Positions 8,356 to 18,708 of a DNA stretch of 64,000 bases are shown here, one piece after another. The notes beneath the pieces were generated by a model that searched no databases, had not been told where the DNA came from, and was given only the letters and a program-made list of their open reading frames with translations. Origin of the DNA: Microbulbifer harenosus. GTDB taxonomy: Bacteria > Pseudomonadota > Gammaproteobacteria > Pseudomonadales > Cellvibrionaceae. The stretch's first letter is position 1, and each line of letters opens with the position of its first letter. The stretch is taken from contig NZ_VANI01000015.1 of assembly GCF_005771435.1 (NCBI RefSeq), positions 62,001 through 126,000 on the forward strand. Direction: 5' to 3'. The translations under genes and the position numbers were made by a program.

Positions 8356-10110
8356 TCACCACCGATTACTGATCCACATCGTCTGGTAAGGATCGAGTGT
8401 CACCGTCGCCAGCATATCGTCGAACACCGCGTTGCTGACGAGGTCTTTCCACTGATCCGTGCCGATCAGATTGATGGCATTGAGTGACACCGTCTGCGTC
8501 TGGTCGGAGATATTGTTGAGACAGAATATGCTCTGGCGGCGGTCCTGACTCTGGCGCCAGAAAGCGAAAATCTGATCCCCCAGATGCAGGGTGAACTGGG
8601 TGGCGTTGGGGTGAAAGGCGGGCTGCTCGCGGCGCAGCTGGATCAGCCGGCGCAGCTGGTGGAAAACCCGGTGGTGGTGGCTGTCCGGGTCCGCCAGTTT
8701 CTTATTCAATTCCAGTTCCTGCCACTGGCGGCGGTTGATGGCGCGGTTGTGGCCGTGTTCTTTCATACGCTCGTAATCGTTGGTGGTACCCACCAGACTG
8801 TGCAGGTAAAACGCCGGAATCCCCTCCAGTGCGAGCATGATCGCGTGCGCGCAGATAAACCGCGGCAGCTGCCAATCATCTTCCCCTGCGGTGGTGCCCT
8901 TCAACGCGTCAATCAGTGAAATATTGATTTCGTACGGTTTGCTGCTGCCGTCGTCCAGCGCGCGCCAGGAAATCTGTCCACCGAAATTTTCCATGGTCTG
9001 GATCAGCGCTTCCTGCTCACTGTCATCCAGCAAGCCTTCTACCGGGCGCAGGCCGATACCGTCGTGGGAGGCGATGAAATTGAAATAGGTGGTGCCGTTC
9101 TGGGCTGGCGGCATGCTCATCAGCCAGTTCTTCAGGTAGCGGCAGTTACCGGTCACCAGAGTGTTGACCAGCAGCGGCGGCAGCGAGAAGTTGTAGATGC
9201 AGTGCGCCTCATTGGCGTTGCCGAAATACGAGAGGTTTTCCCGGTTGGGAATATTGGTCTCGGTAATAATCACCGCGTTGGGGTTGGCGTGTTCGATCAG
9301 CGTGCGCAGCAGGCGCACGATCTCGTGGGTCTCCTCCAGGTTCAGGCAGTTGGTGCCGAGTTTTTTCCAGATAAACGCCACCGCATCCAGGCGAAAAATC
9401 CGTACGCCCATGTCCAGATAGAGGCGAATGATATCGACGATTTTTGCCAGCACCTTCGGGTTGGCGAAATTGAGGTCGATCTGGTCGTGGCCGAAGGTAC
9501 ACCACACATGTTTCGTGCCCGTTGGGGTGGTGGTGGCGCGCAGCAGCGGTGTCACCCGCGGGCGCACCACCTTGCTGAGATCTTCATCCGGGTCTACCTC
9601 CACAAAGAAATCGCTGCCTGGGTCTGCGCCCTGCTGGTAGTTGATAAACCAGTCGTGTTGTGCCGAGCAGTGGTTGATGACGAGATCTGCCATCAGATGA
9701 AAGTCGGTGCTGATGCGCAGGATATCGCTCCAGTCTCCAAGTGCCGGATCCACCTGTTTGTAGGCGGAGACCGCAAAGCCATCGTCACTGGTATAGGGGA
9801 AAAACGGCAGGATGTGCACGGTGTTGATCAGCATGGGGAAGTGCGCCTGCAGAAAGTGGTGCAGGGTCTTCAGCGGCGGCTGGTTGTCACTCAGGATGCT
9901 GTTGCCGTAGGTGATGACCGCGATATCCGTCTGGTCCCACAGATTCTTGTGCGCGAGCGGGTGCTGGCAGTCCTCGTCGAGGCGCATCAGCCGGGTCAGT
10001 TCATGGGCAATGGGTTCCACTTCCATCTGCGGGTAGATGAAGCGGAGATGGTCCACCACCTTTTGGTGCAATACCTCCCGGATCGGCAAATGTGCGTTGC
10101 TGTTGTTCAT
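8356..10110 (-). CDS. GH13_18 phosphorylase, probably glucosylglycerate phosphorylase
   Basis: A 584-residue alpha-amylase-superfamily enzyme of the sucrose-phosphorylase subfamily. Catalytic residues are visible: nucleophile Asp242 (FRLDAV), acid/base Glu284 (ITETNIPN) and transition-state Asp350 (ASHDGIG). An N-terminal [14 protein letters not shown] block at about residues 99-112 is typical of GH13_18. The subfamily holds sucrose, sucrose-6F-phosphate and glucosylglycerate phosphorylases. The two genes upstream make glucosylglycerate, so phosphorolysis of glucosylglycerate to glucose-1-phosphate and glycerate is the best reading. A strong Shine-Dalgarno (AGGGGGGA) precedes the ATG. Sucrose phosphorylase remains the alternative. 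Confidence 0.82.
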   Translation of the reverse strand: MNNSNAHLPIREVLHQKVVDHLRFIYPQMEVEPIAHELTRLMRLDEDCQHPLAHKNLWDQTDIAVITYGNSILSDNQPPLKTLHHFLQAHFPMLINTVHILPFFPYTSDDGFAVSAYKQVDPALGDWSDILRISTDFHLMADLVINHCSAQHDWFINYQQGADPGSDFFVEVDPDEDLSKVVRPRVTPLLRATTTPTGTKHVWCTFGHDQIDLNFANPKVLAKIVDIIRLYLDMGVRIFRLDAVAFIWKKLGTNCLNLEETHEIVRLLRTLIEHANPNAVIITETNIPNRENLSYFGNANEAHCIYNFSLPPLLVNTLVTGNCRYLKNWLMSMPPAQNGTTYFNFIASHDGIGLRPVEGLLDDSEQEALIQTMENFGGQISWRALDDGSSKPYEINISLIDALKGTTAGEDDWQLPRFICAHAIMLALEGIPAFYLHSLVGTTNDYERMKEHGHNRAINRRQWQELELNKKLADPDSHHHRVFHQLRRLIQLRREQPAFHPNATQFTLHLGDQIFAFWRQSQDRRQSIFCLNNISDQTQTVSLNAINLIGTDQWKDLVSNAVFDDMLATVTLDPYQTMWISNRW

Positions 10111-10163
10111 GGTCCCCCCTGGTCCAACTCTGTTCTTGTTCTACGGTGGTTGATATGGAAACG

Positions 10164-11387
10164 TCAGTTGTTGAATTCCTCGTAGTCCGCTTCCACCGCG
10201 TGCATCAGCTGCTGCAGAAAAGCGGGCTCGGCGCTGGTGATGCGGTTCCAACTGGGAATAAACGGCGTTTCCATCGGGTTTTCCAGAAACGCCTGGCCGG
10301 CCTTCACCAGATTGCTGGCAAACAGCTCCACTGTCTGCTCTTCCTTGTGAATATCAAAATTCAGGCCATTGATGATGGCGTCGTTGCGATAGGTCTCGAC
10401 AAAATCCAGCGCGACGCGGAAATAGGTGGCCTTGATGCTGCGGAAGGTTTCCGAAGAGAACACCGTGCCCTGGGTGGCGAGTTTGCGGAAAAAGGACTTG
10501 GCGATGTCGATGGACATTTTCGACAGTCCGCCGTGTTCGTCGTCGAAGGACACATCCTGATGCTTGTGGTCGTATGCATGGGCAATGTCCACCTGGCACA
10601 GGCGATTGGTGGAGTAATTGCGGTGCATTTCCGACAGTACGCCGATCTCGAGCCCCCAGTCACTGGGAATGCGCAGATCGTTGATTACGTCGCGGCGGAA
10701 GGAGAATTCCCCGGCCAGGGAATAGCGGAAACTGTCCATGTATTCGAGATACGCGGTGTGCCCGTAGATTTTTTTCAGGGTGCGGATCAGCGGCGTGACC
10801 AGCAGGCGGCAGACGCGGCCGTTGATCTTGCCGTTGGCCACGCGGGAGTAAAACCCCTTGCAGAATTCGTAGTTGAAGTTGGGATTGGCTACCGGATAGA
10901 ACAGTCGCGCCAGCATCATGCGGTCATAAGTGACGATGTCGCAGTCGTGCAGGGCGATGGCCTCGCCGCGGCGCGACGCCAGAATGTAACCCAGGCAGTA
11001 CCACACGTTGCGGCCTTTTCCGGCCTCCTTGGGCGCGAGCCCGTCGCGCTGCAGTTGTGCGTCCAGTTCGCGCAGGCGGGGGCCATCGTTCCACAGCACA
11101 CGTACATGCTGCGGCAGCACGCTGAACTGTTTGAGCGCGTCGCGGTACTGGGATTCGTCGGCGCGGTCGAGACCGATCACAATCTCGGACAGGTAGGGCA
11201 CCTCGGCGAGAATTTCGAGGATACGCGGCAGTGCTTCGCCTTTCAGCTCCGAGTAAAGCGAAGGCAGTAGCAGTGACATGGGGCGCTGCTGTGAGAATCG
11301 CAGGAGGTCAGACTCCATATCCTCCAGGCTGCGGTTGGACAGGTTGTGCAGGGTCGTGATGTCGCCATTCTGAAAAAAGTCGGTCAC
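10164..11387 (-). CDS. gpgS: GT81-like glucosyl-3-phosphoglycerate synthase
   Basis: A 407-residue glycosyltransferase with a GT-A fold. The metal-binding DxD motif is DCD at residues 148-150 (ALHDCDIVTYD). It is preceded by a sugar-nucleotide binding region (MSLLLPSLYSEL, EIVIGLDRAD) and a GKGRNVW segment. GpgS-type enzymes transfer glucose from NDP-glucose to 3-phosphoglycerate to give glucosyl-3-phosphoglycerate in the cytoplasm. The neighbouring HAD phosphatase 24 bp upstream and the GH13_18 phosphorylase 53 bp downstream fit the same pathway. A mannosyl transfer specificity cannot be excluded from sequence alone. Confidence 0.82.
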   Translation of the reverse strand: MTDFFQNGDITTLHNLSNRSLEDMESDLLRFSQQRPMSLLLPSLYSELKGEALPRILEILAEVPYLSEIVIGLDRADESQYRDALKQFSVLPQHVRVLWNDGPRLRELDAQLQRDGLAPKEAGKGRNVWYCLGYILASRRGEAIALHDCDIVTYDRMMLARLFYPVANPNFNYEFCKGFYSRVANGKINGRVCRLLVTPLIRTLKKIYGHTAYLEYMDSFRYSLAGEFSFRRDVINDLRIPSDWGLEIGVLSEMHRNYSTNRLCQVDIAHAYDHKHQDVSFDDEHGGLSKMSIDIAKSFFRKLATQGTVFSSETFRSIKATYFRVALDFVETYRNDAIINGLNFDIHKEEQTVELFASNLVKAGQAFLENPMETPFIPSWNRITSAEPAFLQQLMHAVEADYEEFNN

Positions 11388-11411
11388 GTTGTGCTTCCTA
11401 TTTTGCGTGCG

Positions 11412-12263
11412 TTATTTCGGAATCTGAGCCCGGCGGGAGAGGATGTGCTGAATCGCTTCCGCCCAACCCTGTGGGCCGGTGTTGCGGCTGACGATGAGGT
11501 CCGGGTGCCCGGTCAGCTGCGGCGGCGGGTGGGCCGGGGAGCGCACCAGGACAGCGATATCCGCCGCCTTCAGCATGTCGAGATCGTTGGGACCGTCGCC
11601 GCTGGCAATCAGCCGGTACGCGCGCTCGCTGTAGCGCTGATAGATGTTTTTCAGCAAGGTCGTGGCCGCGCCCTTGTCGGTCTGGCCGAGCACATGCAGG
11701 AAGCGTCCGCCCTGCAGGGTGGAAAATCCGGCGGCGTTGGCGCGGGCGATAAATGCGCGCTTCTGCGACTCGTTCCCTTGCCACAGCAGCGGCTCGGAGT
11801 AGTCGCGCCGGTTGGCTTTTTCCGCCTGCGCGTATGTGAGGCCGGTGGCGGCAACAATGTCCGCCGGCGTCGCGGCGGCAAAATTCAGATAGGGCGCACC
11901 GTGCTGCTCGCTGTCGATACGAAGGAATTCGAGGATGCGACGTCGCGGTGCCCCGGGCTCCAGAACCCAGTAGCCGGAATTTTCAACCGCGGTCTCAGGC
12001 ATGTGCGGAAAATAGCCCTGGGGAATAAAAATCGCCGAGCCGTTTTCGACAATGAACGGGTGGCGGTTGTGCAGGGACTGCCGCAGGTTGAGCATCTCAT
12101 CGCGGGTTTTGCTGCTGTTCAAAATAACCGGAATACCGGCCGCTTCCAGTTGTCGCAGCGTGCTGTCCGCCGCGCTGTGGGAATAGGTGTAGTGATCGAG
12201 CAGGGTGCCGTCCAGGTCGGTGGCGATCAGCCACTGCGCTTGGGACTGTATTGCTTGCGTCAT
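11412..12263 (-). CDS. HAD-family glucosyl/mannosyl-3-phosphoglycerate phosphatase
   Basis: A 283-residue HAD hydrolase of the Cof/MPGP type. Motif I is DLDGTLLD with nucleophile Asp16 and Asp18. Motif II is seen as LNSSKTRDE near residue 50 and motif IV as SGDGPNDLDML near residue 225. The large C2 cap between these motifs matches the mannosyl-3-phosphoglycerate phosphatase family. It is the first gene of the three-gene set and would dephosphorylate the synthase product to glucosylglycerate, a compatible solute. A conserved intergenic motif is found about 90 bp upstream of its start. Confidence 0.82.
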   Translation of the reverse strand: MTQAIQSQAQWLIATDLDGTLLDHYTYSHSAADSTLRQLEAAGIPVILNSSKTRDEMLNLRQSLHNRHPFIVENGSAIFIPQGYFPHMPETAVENSGYWVLEPGAPRRRILEFLRIDSEQHGAPYLNFAAATPADIVAATGLTYAQAEKANRRDYSEPLLWQGNESQKRAFIARANAAGFSTLQGGRFLHVLGQTDKGAATTLLKNIYQRYSERAYRLIASGDGPNDLDMLKAADIAVLVRSPAHPPPQLTGHPDLIVSRNTGPQGWAEAIQHILSRRAQIPK

Positions 12264-12353
12264 TCTTGTCCGCGTGTTGGTTCATCGTCGACGCCACGAA
12301 ACTGTGCGTCGTTATCCTTGAGTAATCCAAAAATAGTGCCAGTCGCGGGAAAG

Positions 12354-12368
12354 TGAGCCACAGCGGTG
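12354..12368. repeat. 15-bp motif shared with the 48390 region
   Basis: TGAGCCACAGCGGTG, identical to positions 48390-48404, with further similarity on both sides (GGAAA just before it and GCGGC...AGGAT after it). Both copies are upstream of minus-strand genes, here about 91 bp before the HAD phosphatase start. A regulatory site or part of a dispersed repeat are both possible. Confidence 0.35.
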
Positions 12369-12544
12369 CCTGCGGCGGGAGGATTGGCGCCGGATTTTTG
12401 CTTTCGTGCTTCAGTGTGGGGATGTTGTCAGGGCGGGATGCGGTCGGCGAACCAATCTGGTGCACCGTTTTGGGGGGCGGTCTACTGGGTGATAAATGGG
12501 CAAATCCGTGCCGTCGGCGCAGGGCCGGCGGCACGGATCAGGGA

Positions 12545-13282
12545 TCAGTTGGCGCGGACCCAGGTTCCGTCCTGACGGCGGCAGGCGACTCCCTGGGAGC
12601 TGCGGGAATCTCCGCTGGCATCGTAGGCGGCGGTGAAGGAGCGGCAGTACTGGTCACCGCGCTGTTCCACGGCGCCGGGGATGACGGTGTAATTCTCGCC
12701 GCCCTGCGCGTTCTGCCAGCTGATCGTTTCCCCCTCCGGTGCAAACTCCAGTGCCTGCGCGAGGCAGGCCTGGTTGCGCTGGTCCATGCGGCGACCGACT
12801 TCGCCGCCGATCAGTACGCCGGCAATGGCGCCGCCGATAGTCGCCGCGGTATTGCCGCGGCCGTCGCCGATCTGATGGCCAATCACGCCGCCGATGAGTC
12901 CGCCGAGTACGCTGCCAACCTTGTTGCTGTTACAGCCGGTGCCGGAGGTTTGCGTTGTCGGGCGCCATTCCGGGCGGTATTCCGGTTCCGGGGCCTGCTG
13001 GTTGAACCAGGGGGGCAGAACCACGACGCGCGGCTGTTGGTCGTGGTGATGGTGGTGGTCGGCATAGCGTGGCGCCCGGCAGGTGCGCTCCTCTTTGTAG
13101 TCGCCCTTGCTATTCCACTTGCGCTCTACCTTGCAGTTGCCATCCCAGAACTCTTCCTTGTGTTCATGTTTGTGGTGCTTGTCGTGTTTCTTCCAGCCGC
13201 GGCCCTCGGGGGGATCGGCGTACAGTGACATGGACAGACTGCCGCACAGCAGGGCGGCGATGGCAGTGGAGAGTGCTTTCAT
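12545..13282 (-). CDS. Secreted His-rich glycine-zipper 2TM protein
   Basis: A 245-residue exported protein. A signal peptide covers residues 1-22 (cleavage after SLYA). The mature N-terminus is strikingly rich in His and Lys (KKHDKHHKHEHKEE) and has a second run of five histidines. A glycine-zipper 2TM domain (VGSVLGGLIGGVIGHQIG) is followed by a second Gly-rich half at about residues 145-165. The C-terminal 75 residues carry a surface-antigen-like domain (FAPEGETISWQNAQGG) common in SmpA/17-kDa antigen relatives. It may be an outer-membrane-associated structural or metal-binding protein; function is not known. Confidence 0.75.
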   Translation of the reverse strand: MKALSTAIAALLCGSLSMSLYADPPEGRGWKKHDKHHKHEHKEEFWDGNCKVERKWNSKGDYKEERTCRAPRYADHHHHHDQQPRVVVLPPWFNQQAPEPEYRPEWRPTTQTSGTGCNSNKVGSVLGGLIGGVIGHQIGDGRGNTAATIGGAIAGVLIGGEVGRRMDQRNQACLAQALEFAPEGETISWQNAQGGENYTVIPGAVEQRGDQYCRSFTAAYDASGDSRSSQGVACRRQDGTWVRAN

Positions 13283-13412
13283 TGTTGGTTTCCGGTCACG
13301 GTTACTTATCTAACTGGCGTGAATACTATCAATCGCCGTCTGAACCGTAAGTGAATCGGTCTACGTTCCGGATCATCGGTTACGGGAGTGTGGAAGAGGG
13401 GGGAGGTAATTG

Positions 13413-13447
13413 TGCACCCGCCGGCGCCGATGGCGGCAGCGGGTGCA
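13413..13447 (-). terminator. Hairpin downstream of sppA
   Basis: A perfect 9-bp stem TGCACCCGC/GCGGGTGCA with a 17-base loop starts 13 bp after the sppA stop. No T-run follows, so it is a weak terminator or an RNA-stabilising hairpin. Confidence 0.35.
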
Positions 13448-13459
13448 AATTGGATGGGA

Positions 13460-15328
13460 TCAGGGTGCGACGCAGCTCATGCAGCGCACATACAGTGCCC
13501 GCGGATCCCGGAAGGTTTTCAGTTCTGCAAAGGGTTGCAGCGCAGGTTGCAGGCTGCTTAGCCATGCGCCCAGCGGCAGATTCTGCTCCACGCTGGCGGC
13601 GATTCTCGCGTCCACATTCTCTGCCAGCGCGCGCATCAGCTTTTCACTCGGGGTCAGTTCGCGCTGGATTTCCAGCACCTCGTATTTTTCCAGGTTGGCG
13701 ATCTGCGCGGCGTCGGCAATGGCGTCCTGCAAGTTACCAAGCTCGTCCACCAGCCCCAGTTCGTGCGCCATGCGCCCGGTCCATACCTGGCCCTGGGCGA
13801 TCTCGTGGATTTCCTGCGGGGTGCTGTTGCGGGCTTCCGCCACCAGGCGCAGGAACTGCGCATAGGTGTGTTCCACCCCCTGTTGCAGAATGTCGGCAGC
13901 GGTTTCCGGCAGCGCGCGGTCGATGCGCATAGTGCCCGCGAGTTCGGTAGTACCGACGCCGTCATTAAAGATACCCAGATGTTCGAGAGATTCCTCGAAC
14001 GTGGGGAAAGCGCCGAACACACCGATGGAACCGGTAATCGTGGAAGGCGATGCCCAGATGCGATCGCCGCCGGCGGAAATCCAGTAGCCGCCGGAGGCCG
14101 CCACGCTGCCCATGGAAATGATCACCGGGATGCCGGCCTCGCGGGTGGCGAGCAGTTCCTGGCGAATGGCCTCGGAGGCGAAGGCGGAGCCGCCGGGGCT
14201 ATCGATGCGCAATACCAGCGCTTTCACTTTTTTCTCGCGCGCTTCGGCAATCAGCTTGCCCAGGGTGTCGCTGCCGATCTGCCCGGCGGGCGCTTCGCCA
14301 TCCACGATGGCGCCGGCGGCACTGATCAGGCCGATCTTGTCGCTTTGCTTGCGTGGGTCCGGCAGGTTCGCCAGTTTGGTGTGACGCAGGTAATTCATGG
14401 CGTCGATGGATTTGTACTGGGTTTTGTCGGCTTCGCTCACACCCACCAGCTCCTGCACCTCGGCGACGGCGGCGCGGCGGGTGAGCAGCTTATCGACGAA
14501 TTTGTTGGCGAGTGCAGCGTCCGCCCAGCTGCCACCTTCCGCGCGCATAAGCGAGGGCAGGTCGGCGATGTAGTTGTCGATGGACTCCGGCGGCAGGTTG
14601 CGCAGGCCGGTCACCTGCTCGGTGTACTCGGTCCACAGCTGGTGCAGCCAGCGGCTGTTGTTTTCCCGCGAGGCGGGGGACATGTCGTCGCGGGTGTAAG
14701 GCTCGATGAAATCCTTGTAGTCGCCCACGCGGAAGACATGGAAGTTGATCTTCAGCTTGTCCAGGGCGCTCTTGAAGTAGTTGCGGTAGCTGCCGAACCC
14801 CATCAGCAACAGCGAGCCCATGGGGTTCATGTAGACCTTGTCGGCATAGCTGGCGAGGAAGTACTGGCCCTGGGTGAAGTTGTCGCCAATGGCGTAGACC
14901 GGCTTCTCGCTGGCCTTGAAGCGCAGGACGGCTTCGCCGACTTCTTCGAGCTTGCTGAGGCTGGCTCCACCCAGATAGTCGAGCTCCAGGACCAGTGCGG
15001 CGATGCGATTGTCGTTGGCGGCGTGGTCGATGGCGTCTACCAGGTCTTTGACGCGGGTTTCCGGTGGGGTGGATGGACCGCCGAGGAAGGCGGGCACGCC
15101 GCTGGGCTGGCTCAGCTCGTCCACGAGATAGCCACCGGGTGCGACTTTGAGGGCGCCGCCCTGGGGAACGGTGATACGCTCTTCACCGCCGAAGATGGCG
15201 ATGCCGATAAACAGCAACAGCAACAGGAACAACAGGTTGGTAAACACCCGGCGCAACCAGGTGATGCCACCGCCAATGGCACCGAAAAAGCGGCGCATGG
15301 GGCCGCGGCGATGTGTTGATTCAGTCAA
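13460..15328 (-). CDS. sppA: Signal peptide peptidase SppA, 67-kDa type
   Basis: A 622-residue membrane protease that degrades cleaved signal peptides in the periplasm. One N-terminal anchor lies at about residues 30-47. It is the long, duplicated form: the N-terminal half supplies the catalytic lysine, Lys205 in VGDYKDFIEPYTRDDMSP, and the C-terminal half the nucleophile Ser412 in VAASGGYWIS, as in Escherichia coli SppA (Lys209/Ser409). A second start at residue 11 (MRRFFG) is possible. The gene downstream of a small membrane gene set is transcribed alone or with the DUF2069-wrbA-arsC genes 57 bp upstream. Confidence 0.95.
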   Translation of the reverse strand: MTESTHRRGPMRRFFGAIGGGITWLRRVFTNLLFLLLLLFIGIAIFGGEERITVPQGGALKVAPGGYLVDELSQPSGVPAFLGGPSTPPETRVKDLVDAIDHAANDNRIAALVLELDYLGGASLSKLEEVGEAVLRFKASEKPVYAIGDNFTQGQYFLASYADKVYMNPMGSLLLMGFGSYRNYFKSALDKLKINFHVFRVGDYKDFIEPYTRDDMSPASRENNSRWLHQLWTEYTEQVTGLRNLPPESIDNYIADLPSLMRAEGGSWADAALANKFVDKLLTRRAAVAEVQELVGVSEADKTQYKSIDAMNYLRHTKLANLPDPRKQSDKIGLISAAGAIVDGEAPAGQIGSDTLGKLIAEAREKKVKALVLRIDSPGGSAFASEAIRQELLATREAGIPVIISMGSVAASGGYWISAGGDRIWASPSTITGSIGVFGAFPTFEESLEHLGIFNDGVGTTELAGTMRIDRALPETAADILQQGVEHTYAQFLRLVAEARNSTPQEIHEIAQGQVWTGRMAHELGLVDELGNLQDAIADAAQIANLEKYEVLEIQRELTPSEKLMRALAENVDARIAASVEQNLPLGAWLSSLQPALQPFAELKTFRDPRALYVRCMSCVAP

Positions 15329-15385
15329 ACCTGAACTCCTTGTTGTCGGTCTGTTGTATTTTCATTGAGTCTTGTGGCGGTACTG

Positions 15386-15772
15386 CTACCGGGCTTTCGC
15401 ATTTTGCAACTGCACTTGCCAGCGGCTGGCCATCATCGCGGAAACAAACAGGATAAGGCTGAGGGCGGTAAGTACGCCATGCTGCCAACCGCGTGTGGGC
15501 ATCATTACGTCGACGATTCCGGCGGTGATGTACAGCAGCAGGATAAAGCACAGCCACAAATAGCTGCGCTGCCGGCGTTTGAGCATACCCGGCAATACCA
15601 GCAATAGCGGGATAGTCTGCAGCAGCCACCATTTTAGGGAACCGTCCAGAAAGAGATTCCACACCGCGAACAGTAGCAGAAGACCGCTGTAGCAGATCCA
15701 GTTGAGTTTTCTGGCAATGTCCAGTTTGCGCGCGACCTGCGCGGTGTCGATGGCTTTGGGTTGTTTGGCCAC
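15386..15772 (-). CDS. DUF2069 membrane protein
   Basis: A 128-residue small inner-membrane protein with four hydrophobic segments (LNWICYSGLLLLFAVWNLF, WWLLQTIPLLLVLPGML, SYLWLCFILLLYITAGIVDVM, GVLTALSLILFVSAMMA). The start is the GTG at 15772, because a GGAG Shine-Dalgarno sits eight bases before it; a longer in-frame reading into the wrbA gene is unlikely. The gene follows wrbA with a two-base gap. DUF2069 proteins frequently neighbour wrbA in gammaproteobacteria; their function is unknown. Confidence 0.85.
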   Translation of the reverse strand: MAKQPKAIDTAQVARKLDIARKLNWICYSGLLLLFAVWNLFLDGSLKWWLLQTIPLLLVLPGMLKRRQRSYLWLCFILLLYITAGIVDVMMPTRGWQHGVLTALSLILFVSAMMASRWQVQLQNAKAR

Positions 15773-15774
15773 GT

Positions 15775-16715
<941 letters not shown>

Positions 16716-16781
16716 CGAAAGGGCATCCTGTTACGGTTTGGCGTATTCTAACAGCCTGCTGTTGGTCGTCTACGCTGAGGT

Positions 16782-18257
16782 ATGGCGTACTTTCTACACA
16801 AACTGCGTGGTTTTCCCCGCAGGATTCAGCGAAGAATCCGGCGGTGGCCGCTTTATAACAATTGGTATAACAAGTCGTATAACAAACTGAGAAGACCCAT
16901 GACTGAAATGGTGCACCGCTGGCGTCGCTTCTTTTTTTCCCTGTGGACGGTTTTCAACGAAAAGAATTGCCGACAGAACGCCGCCGCCCTCACATACATG
17001 ACCCTGTTCGCCATCGTGCCGCTGGTAACGGTGAGCTACGCCATGCTGTCGCTGTTCCCGGATTTCGCCGGTCTCGAGAGCAGGATCCAGCAACAGATTT
17101 TTTCCCACTTCGTGCCCGAGAGTGGCCGCGAAGTGCAGGAATACATCAACAACTTTTCCGTGCAGGCCCAGCGGCTGACCGGCGCCGGGATCGCCATACT
17201 GCTGCTGACCGCGGGCTTCATGCTGAAGAACATCGAAAATACCTTCAACGCGATCTGGGATATCCCCCGTGGGCGCAAAGGCGTTTCCAGTTTCCTGCTG
17301 TATTGGGCCATCCTGAGCCTGGGGCCGATTCTGCTCGGCGCCGGCATGGCCGCCACCACCTATCTGTTCTCGCAGAAAGTCCTCGCGCAGAACGACAGTC
17401 TCGGCGTGCTGCCCGTTGTGCTGCGGGTGCTTCCGTTCATCTTTACTGCGGTCGCTTTCACTCTGCTGTTTGTGGCGGTGCCCAATTGCCGGGTGCGACT
17501 GAAGCATGGGCTCGCCGGTGGTGTGATTACCGCAGTGGCGTTCGAGGCGGCGAAGTATGTGTTTGGTGCCATCGTGTCGCGCAGTTCGGTGCAGGCGATT
17601 TACGGTGCCTTCGCGTTTGTGCCGCTGTTTCTGATCTGGATCTACACCATGTGGATGATCGTGCTGGCGGGCTGTGTGCTGGTGCGCACGCTGTCGGTGT
17701 ACCATGCCGCCGCGCAGGGCCGCAATTATTCAGATCTGGTGGCGACCCTGGCGCTGATGTCGAAATTTTTCAGCAATTACCAGAGGGGGCTGCCGGTGAG
17801 TGAGCAGGATATTTCCCGCGCGGGCATCCGCCCCGTGCAGTGGCGACGTATCCGCGAAATACTGCAGTCCCACAAGGTGATCGCGCAGACCGACCGCAAC
17901 GACTACGTGCTGGTGCGGGATCTGGATTCCATTACCCTCGAACAGATGGTCGACTGGCTGCACCCTGCACCGGTGCCGGAGAGTGGCCACCGCGAACTGC
18001 AGGCGCGCGCCTGGTTTCGCGAAGTGGACGCTCGCTTTCGCGAGGCGCGGGACTACGCTCACGAGCACCTCTCCCAAAGCCTCGGCGATCTGTTTCGCGA
18101 GTCCATGGCCAAGGAAATGCTGGAGAAGTCCGTGGAACCGGTGGCGGATACCAAAGAGCTGCCGGCACCAGAAAACAACAAAGACAACCAATCAGCCAGC
18201 AAAGGAAACAGCCGCAATGCCCGCGCCAAGTCCTCGAGCCGTACCGCCAACTCGTAA
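16782..18257 (+). CDS. YihY/virulence factor BrkB family membrane protein
   Basis: A 491-residue protein, ATG at 16782 as the most upstream start; ATG 16900 (MTEMVHRW) is preceded by a GAGAAG sequence and is a good alternative. Six hydrophobic segments span residues about 70-300 with the family motif NAAALTYMTLFAIVPL near residue 67 and QAIYGAFAFVPLFLIWIYTMWMIVLAG around 266-290. The C-terminal 200 residues are cytoplasmic and contain a winged-helix-like region. Function is unknown (previously wrongly called RNase BN). Its last 41 bases overlap the start of the next gene. Confidence 0.85.
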   Translation: MAYFLHKLRGFPRRIQRRIRRWPLYNNWYNKSYNKLRRPMTEMVHRWRRFFFSLWTVFNEKNCRQNAAALTYMTLFAIVPLVTVSYAMLSLFPDFAGLESRIQQQIFSHFVPESGREVQEYINNFSVQAQRLTGAGIAILLLTAGFMLKNIENTFNAIWDIPRGRKGVSSFLLYWAILSLGPILLGAGMAATTYLFSQKVLAQNDSLGVLPVVLRVLPFIFTAVAFTLLFVAVPNCRVRLKHGLAGGVITAVAFEAAKYVFGAIVSRSSVQAIYGAFAFVPLFLIWIYTMWMIVLAGCVLVRTLSVYHAAAQGRNYSDLVATLALMSKFFSNYQRGLPVSEQDISRAGIRPVQWRRIREILQSHKVIAQTDRNDYVLVRDLDSITLEQMVDWLHPAPVPESGHRELQARAWFREVDARFREARDYAHEHLSQSLGDLFRESMAKEMLEKSVEPVADTKELPAPENNKDNQSASKGNSRNARAKSSSRTANS

Positions 18258-18708
18258 ACAGTTTTCCCTTGTGCTGATACTCGCACTCGCCGCGTCCTTT
18301 TTCGGCGGGTGTGAAAGTGGCCGCGACGCACTGCAGTCCCTCGACGGCAAGCCGCTGCGCACCGAGGGCAAGATCCTGCTGGTGAACTACTGGGCCGAAT
18401 GGTGCGCGCCGTGCCGCGAGGAGATTCCCGAGTTGAATGCGTTCTATCGCGAGCACAGCGATAAGGTGCTGGTACTCGGGATCAATTTCGATCAGCTGCC
18501 CGCCGAGCAGGTGCAGCAACAGGCGGACAAATTTGCCATCGAATTTCCGCTGCTGGCAGAGGCTCCGGCAGGCCGCTGGGGCCAGGCCATGCCGCAGGTG
18601 CTACCGTCTACTTTTATCATCGATGCCAGCGGCCAGTGGCGGCGGACTCTGGTGGGACCACAGACGGCACAATCGCTCGCGGAGGCCGTCGCGCAAGTGC
18701 AGAACTGA
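18217..18708 (+). CDS. TlpA/ResA-like thioredoxin lipoprotein
   Basis: A 163-residue periplasmic thioredoxin-fold protein. The ATG at 18217 is preceded by AAAGGAAA and lies inside the last 41 bases of the BrkB gene. A lipoprotein signal is likely: hydrophobic LVLILALAASFFGGC with lipobox Cys32. The redox motif WCAPC uses Cys63 and Cys66 and the cis-proline segment is LPSTFIID at about residue 130. Such proteins reduce periplasmic cysteines or help cytochrome maturation. The bases used here are in another frame of the preceding gene, so the overlap itself constrains both. Confidence 0.85.
   Translation: MPAPSPRAVPPTRKQFSLVLILALAASFFGGCESGRDALQSLDGKPLRTEGKILLVNYWAEWCAPCREEIPELNAFYREHSDKVLVLGINFDQLPAEQVQQQADKFAIEFPLLAEAPAGRWGQAMPQVLPSTFIIDASGQWRRTLVGPQTAQSLAEAVAQVQN

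Noticed and set aside
13763-15319. A 518-codon plus-strand open frame over sppA
   Set aside because: Antisense shadow of SppA; Gln/His/Val-rich composition is typical of high-GC antisense frames.
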